Source: Paraspadella gotoi
Taxonomy: Eukaryota > Chaetognatha
Length of the DNA stretch: 64,000 bases
Assembly: GCA_051294375.1 (NCBI GenBank)
Contig: JBJCIZ010000028.1
Location: 2,025,053-2,089,052, forward strand
Reading direction: 5' to 3'
Below are positions 61,714 to 64,000 of the stretch, piece after piece. How positions within the stretch are numbered: position 1 is the stretch's first letter; each line of letters opens with the position of its first letter. Position numbers and translations under genes: made by a program. The notes below the pieces were generated by a model. The model searched no databases. It saw only the letters and a list, made by a program, of their open reading frames with translations, and had not been told where the DNA came from.

Positions 61714-62501
61714 NNNNNNNNNNNNNNNNNNNNNNNNNNNNNNNNNNNNNNNNNNNNNNNNNNNNNNNNNNNNNNNNNNNNNNNNNNNNNNNNNNNNNNN
61801 NNNNNNNNNNNNNNNNNNNNNNNNNNNNNNNNNNNNNNNNNNNNNNNNNNNNNNNNNNNNNNNNNNNNNNNNNNNNNNNNNNNNNNNNNNNNNNNNNNNN
61901 NNNNNNNNNNNNNNNNNNNNNNNNNNNNNNNNNNNNNNNNNNNNNNNNNNNNNNNNNNNNNNNNNNNNNNNNNNNNNNNNNNNNNNNNNNNNNNNNNNNN
62001 NNNNNNNNNNNNNNNNNNNNNNNNNNNNNNNNNNNNNNNNNNNNNNNNNNNNNNNNNNNNNNNNNNNNNNNNNNNNNNNNNNNNNNNNNNNNNNNNNNNN
62101 NNNNNNNNNNNNNNNNNNNNNNNNNNNNNNNNNNNNNNNNNNNNNNNNNNNNNNNNNNNNNNNNNNNNNNNNNNNNNNNNNNNNNNNNNNNNNNNNNNNN
62201 NNNNNNNNNNNNNNNNNNNNNNNNNNNNNNNNNNNNNNNNNNNNNNNNNNNNNNNNNNNNNNNNNNNNNNNNNNNNNNNNNNNNNNNNNNNNNNNNNNNN
62301 NNNNNNNNNNNNNNNNNNNNNNNNNNNNNNNNNNNNNNNNNNNNNNNNNNNNNNNNNNNNNNNNNNNNNNNNNNNNNNNNNNNNNNNNNNNNNNNNNNNN
62401 NNNNNNNNNNNNNNNNNNNNNNNNNNNNNNNNNNNNNNNNNNNNNNNNNNNNNNNNNNNNNNNNNNNNNNNNNNNNNNNNNNNNNNNNNNNNNNNNNNNN
62501 N
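61714..62501. other. 788-N sized gap
   Basis: Unsequenced. Confidence 0.95.
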
Positions 62502-62883
62502 AAATATTAAATATTTTTAAATATGAAAAACTGTAGATAATAAATGTTGCAAAATAAATTGATGTTGAATTAATTCAAACTCTTTCTCAAGATAACAAAC
62601 AATAATAATGTATAAAATTATTAGCAAATTGTCGTCGCATCACCTCGCTTCCCAGTTTTTCCAACCTGACTTTTTTTTCGGTCAAAACATTTCAACCGAA
62701 AAAATTTTCCAAGTTTTTCAGTCCAAAATCAGAATTTTTTCTTTCTTCTTTCTTTTTTTTATTTCTTTTTTTTTCAGGGATTAAACGATCAACAGTTTTG
62801 TACGGATTTTTTTCTCTTTTTTTTTAAGCGGACGAACGGATTGACGGACTCGTAAGTGTCGTTACCGGGAAATAATGCGGGAA

Positions 62884-62919
<36 letters not shown>

Positions 62920-63045
62920 NNNNNNNNNNNNNNNNNNNNNNNNNNNNNNNNNNNNNNNNNNNNNNNNNNNNNNNNNNNNNNNNNNNNNNNNNNNNNNNNN
63001 NNNNNNNNNNNNNNNNNNNNNNNNNNNNNNNNNNNNNNNNNNNNN

Positions 63046-63081
<36 letters not shown>

Positions 63082-63540
63082 CTCACCTCTTTGAATTTGT
63101 TTTTGTTTTGCTGTCGTGTATTTAAATGTTGGATTTTAAAACAAGTAATAATATTTGCTTCATGATTGTCATTTTTTAGTTTTGCTTATGGCATAAGTTA
63201 TACTTTTCTTTTACATATTTTTTCTTTATACTTTTCCGTACTCTCTCGCTTTCTGTCTTTCTTTTAACCTTTCTTATTTCAATTACTCAATTACTACCTT
63301 TTGTTTTTACCATTTCGGCAATCCTCTCTCCCTTCTTCTCTCTCTCCCTCTCCCTCCCTCTCTCTCTCCCTCTCCCTTCTTCTCTCTTTCTGTCCCTCTC
63401 TCTCTCTCTCCCTCCCTATCTTCCTCCCTCTCTCTCTCTCTCTCATCCAGTTCTCAGATTTAAATTTTCAAAGCCACAAAAACACTCGGAATAAATTTGT
63501 CTTAAAAATACTTTTTCGCGGGAAGTCAACTTTTGATGCG

Positions 63541-63579
<39 letters not shown>

Positions 63580-63771
63580 GATTTGAAATTATACTAGGAG
63601 GATCAATCAATGTTTTTTTAATAGATGAAATTAATATCGCTTAAAAATAACAGTAGACATTACATATTATAATAATAATACTTTTATTAACGTTTTCTTC
63701 TGAACAATATCCAAACTATTATTTCTTCGTCACAATCGGCTGCATTTTCTAAGCTTGTAAAAAAAATTGTT
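62502..63771. other. AT-rich DNA with TC microsatellites and a 126-N gap
   Basis: TC runs flank the gap at 62920-63045, so the gap lies inside one microsatellite. More TC/CCCTC-rich runs are at 63320-63447 and 63541-63579. No gene supported. Confidence 0.75.
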
Positions 63772-63980
63772 GTCCGTCTCTCTGTCTGTTCATTCGCCCA
63801 TCCATACATCCCCCTTCACATTAAACTCCAATAACTCGTGATTGGATGGATTAAGTCTAATCCAGCTCAAGCCCACACTTTCCTACCCACACACAATTTT
63901 TTAATAAATCCATCCATCCAATCACGAGTAATTGCAGTTTAATGCTGAAGTACGGACGAATTGACAGATGGACGGACATA
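63772..63980. mobile_element. Foldback (MITE-like) element
   Basis: The left arm (ccgtctctctgtc ... ttcgcccatccatac ... cacattaaactccaataact, cgtgattggatgga) is an imperfect inverted copy of the right arm (tccatccaatcacg, agtaattgcagtttaatgct ... gacgaattgacagatggacgg). The arms are about 75 bases with a roughly 50-base loop. No coding content. The ends are not sharply defined and the target duplication is not clear. Confidence 0.65.
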
Positions 63981-64000
63981 TGATTTATCATGATCAAATA

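Overview
The window is a piece of an animal nuclear genome, most likely an invertebrate. It has spliced genes with GT/AG introns, AT-rich noncoding DNA, very many GA/TC microsatellites, several minisatellites, dispersed SINE-like repeats and animal gene families (F-BAR, XK-like, kelch, WAP-like, C2H2 zinc fingers). I cannot name the species. The assembly is a draft. Many single-base indels break otherwise clear reading frames, and seven of the twelve N-runs are exactly 25 bases (fixed-length scaffold joins), several flanked by the same sequence on both sides.

Regions 0-41 kb: the minus strand carries scattered exons of one gene that I recognise as a NOSTRIN-type F-BAR protein. Exon 1 is at 40.7 kb, the FCH exon at 40.3 kb, a gapped exon at 38.6-39.1 kb, two mid-F-BAR exons (A and B) present in three and two copies at 17.5, 11.4/10.8 and 5.9/5.2 kb, the F-BAR C-terminal exon at 4.1 kb, and an HR1 coiled-coil exon at 3.3 kb that runs into a gap. 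The expected SH3 exon was not found. Splice phases join wherever both sides are readable. The 5.15-10.73 kb and 10.75-16.29 kb blocks are near copies, and 17.5-19.1 kb is a third, diverged partial copy carrying an extra SINE. Lying between these exons are a plus-strand coiled-coil, Pro/Gln-rich gene (19.6-20.6 kb), a 2-kb minisatellite (20.9-22.95 kb), a series of GC-rich islands with broken frames (25-36 kb), a degraded kelch copy (26.7-27.8 kb), a frame-broken HSBP1-like sequence (36.5-36.7 kb) and an intact kelch gene (37.0-37.7 kb).

Regions 42-55 kb: a four-exon minus-strand gene (42.4-46.85 kb) encodes a predicted 828-residue multipass membrane protein with an XK-like N-terminal half. 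SINEs sit in its introns. A three-exon plus-strand gene (49.3-55.05 kb) encodes a secreted Cys-rich protein with a WAP-like C-terminus. Its second intron contains a 3.5-kb AT-rich minisatellite.

Regions 55.6-64 kb: two C2H2 zinc-finger loci on the plus strand, each preceded by a GAC-rich compound minisatellite. The left one is truncated and broken. The right one has about 18 fingers but is interrupted by an assembly artefact with a 528-N gap. A CCTATC-type minisatellite, a 788-N gap, TC microsatellites and a foldback element finish the window. No operon-like or shared pathway logic links these genes.
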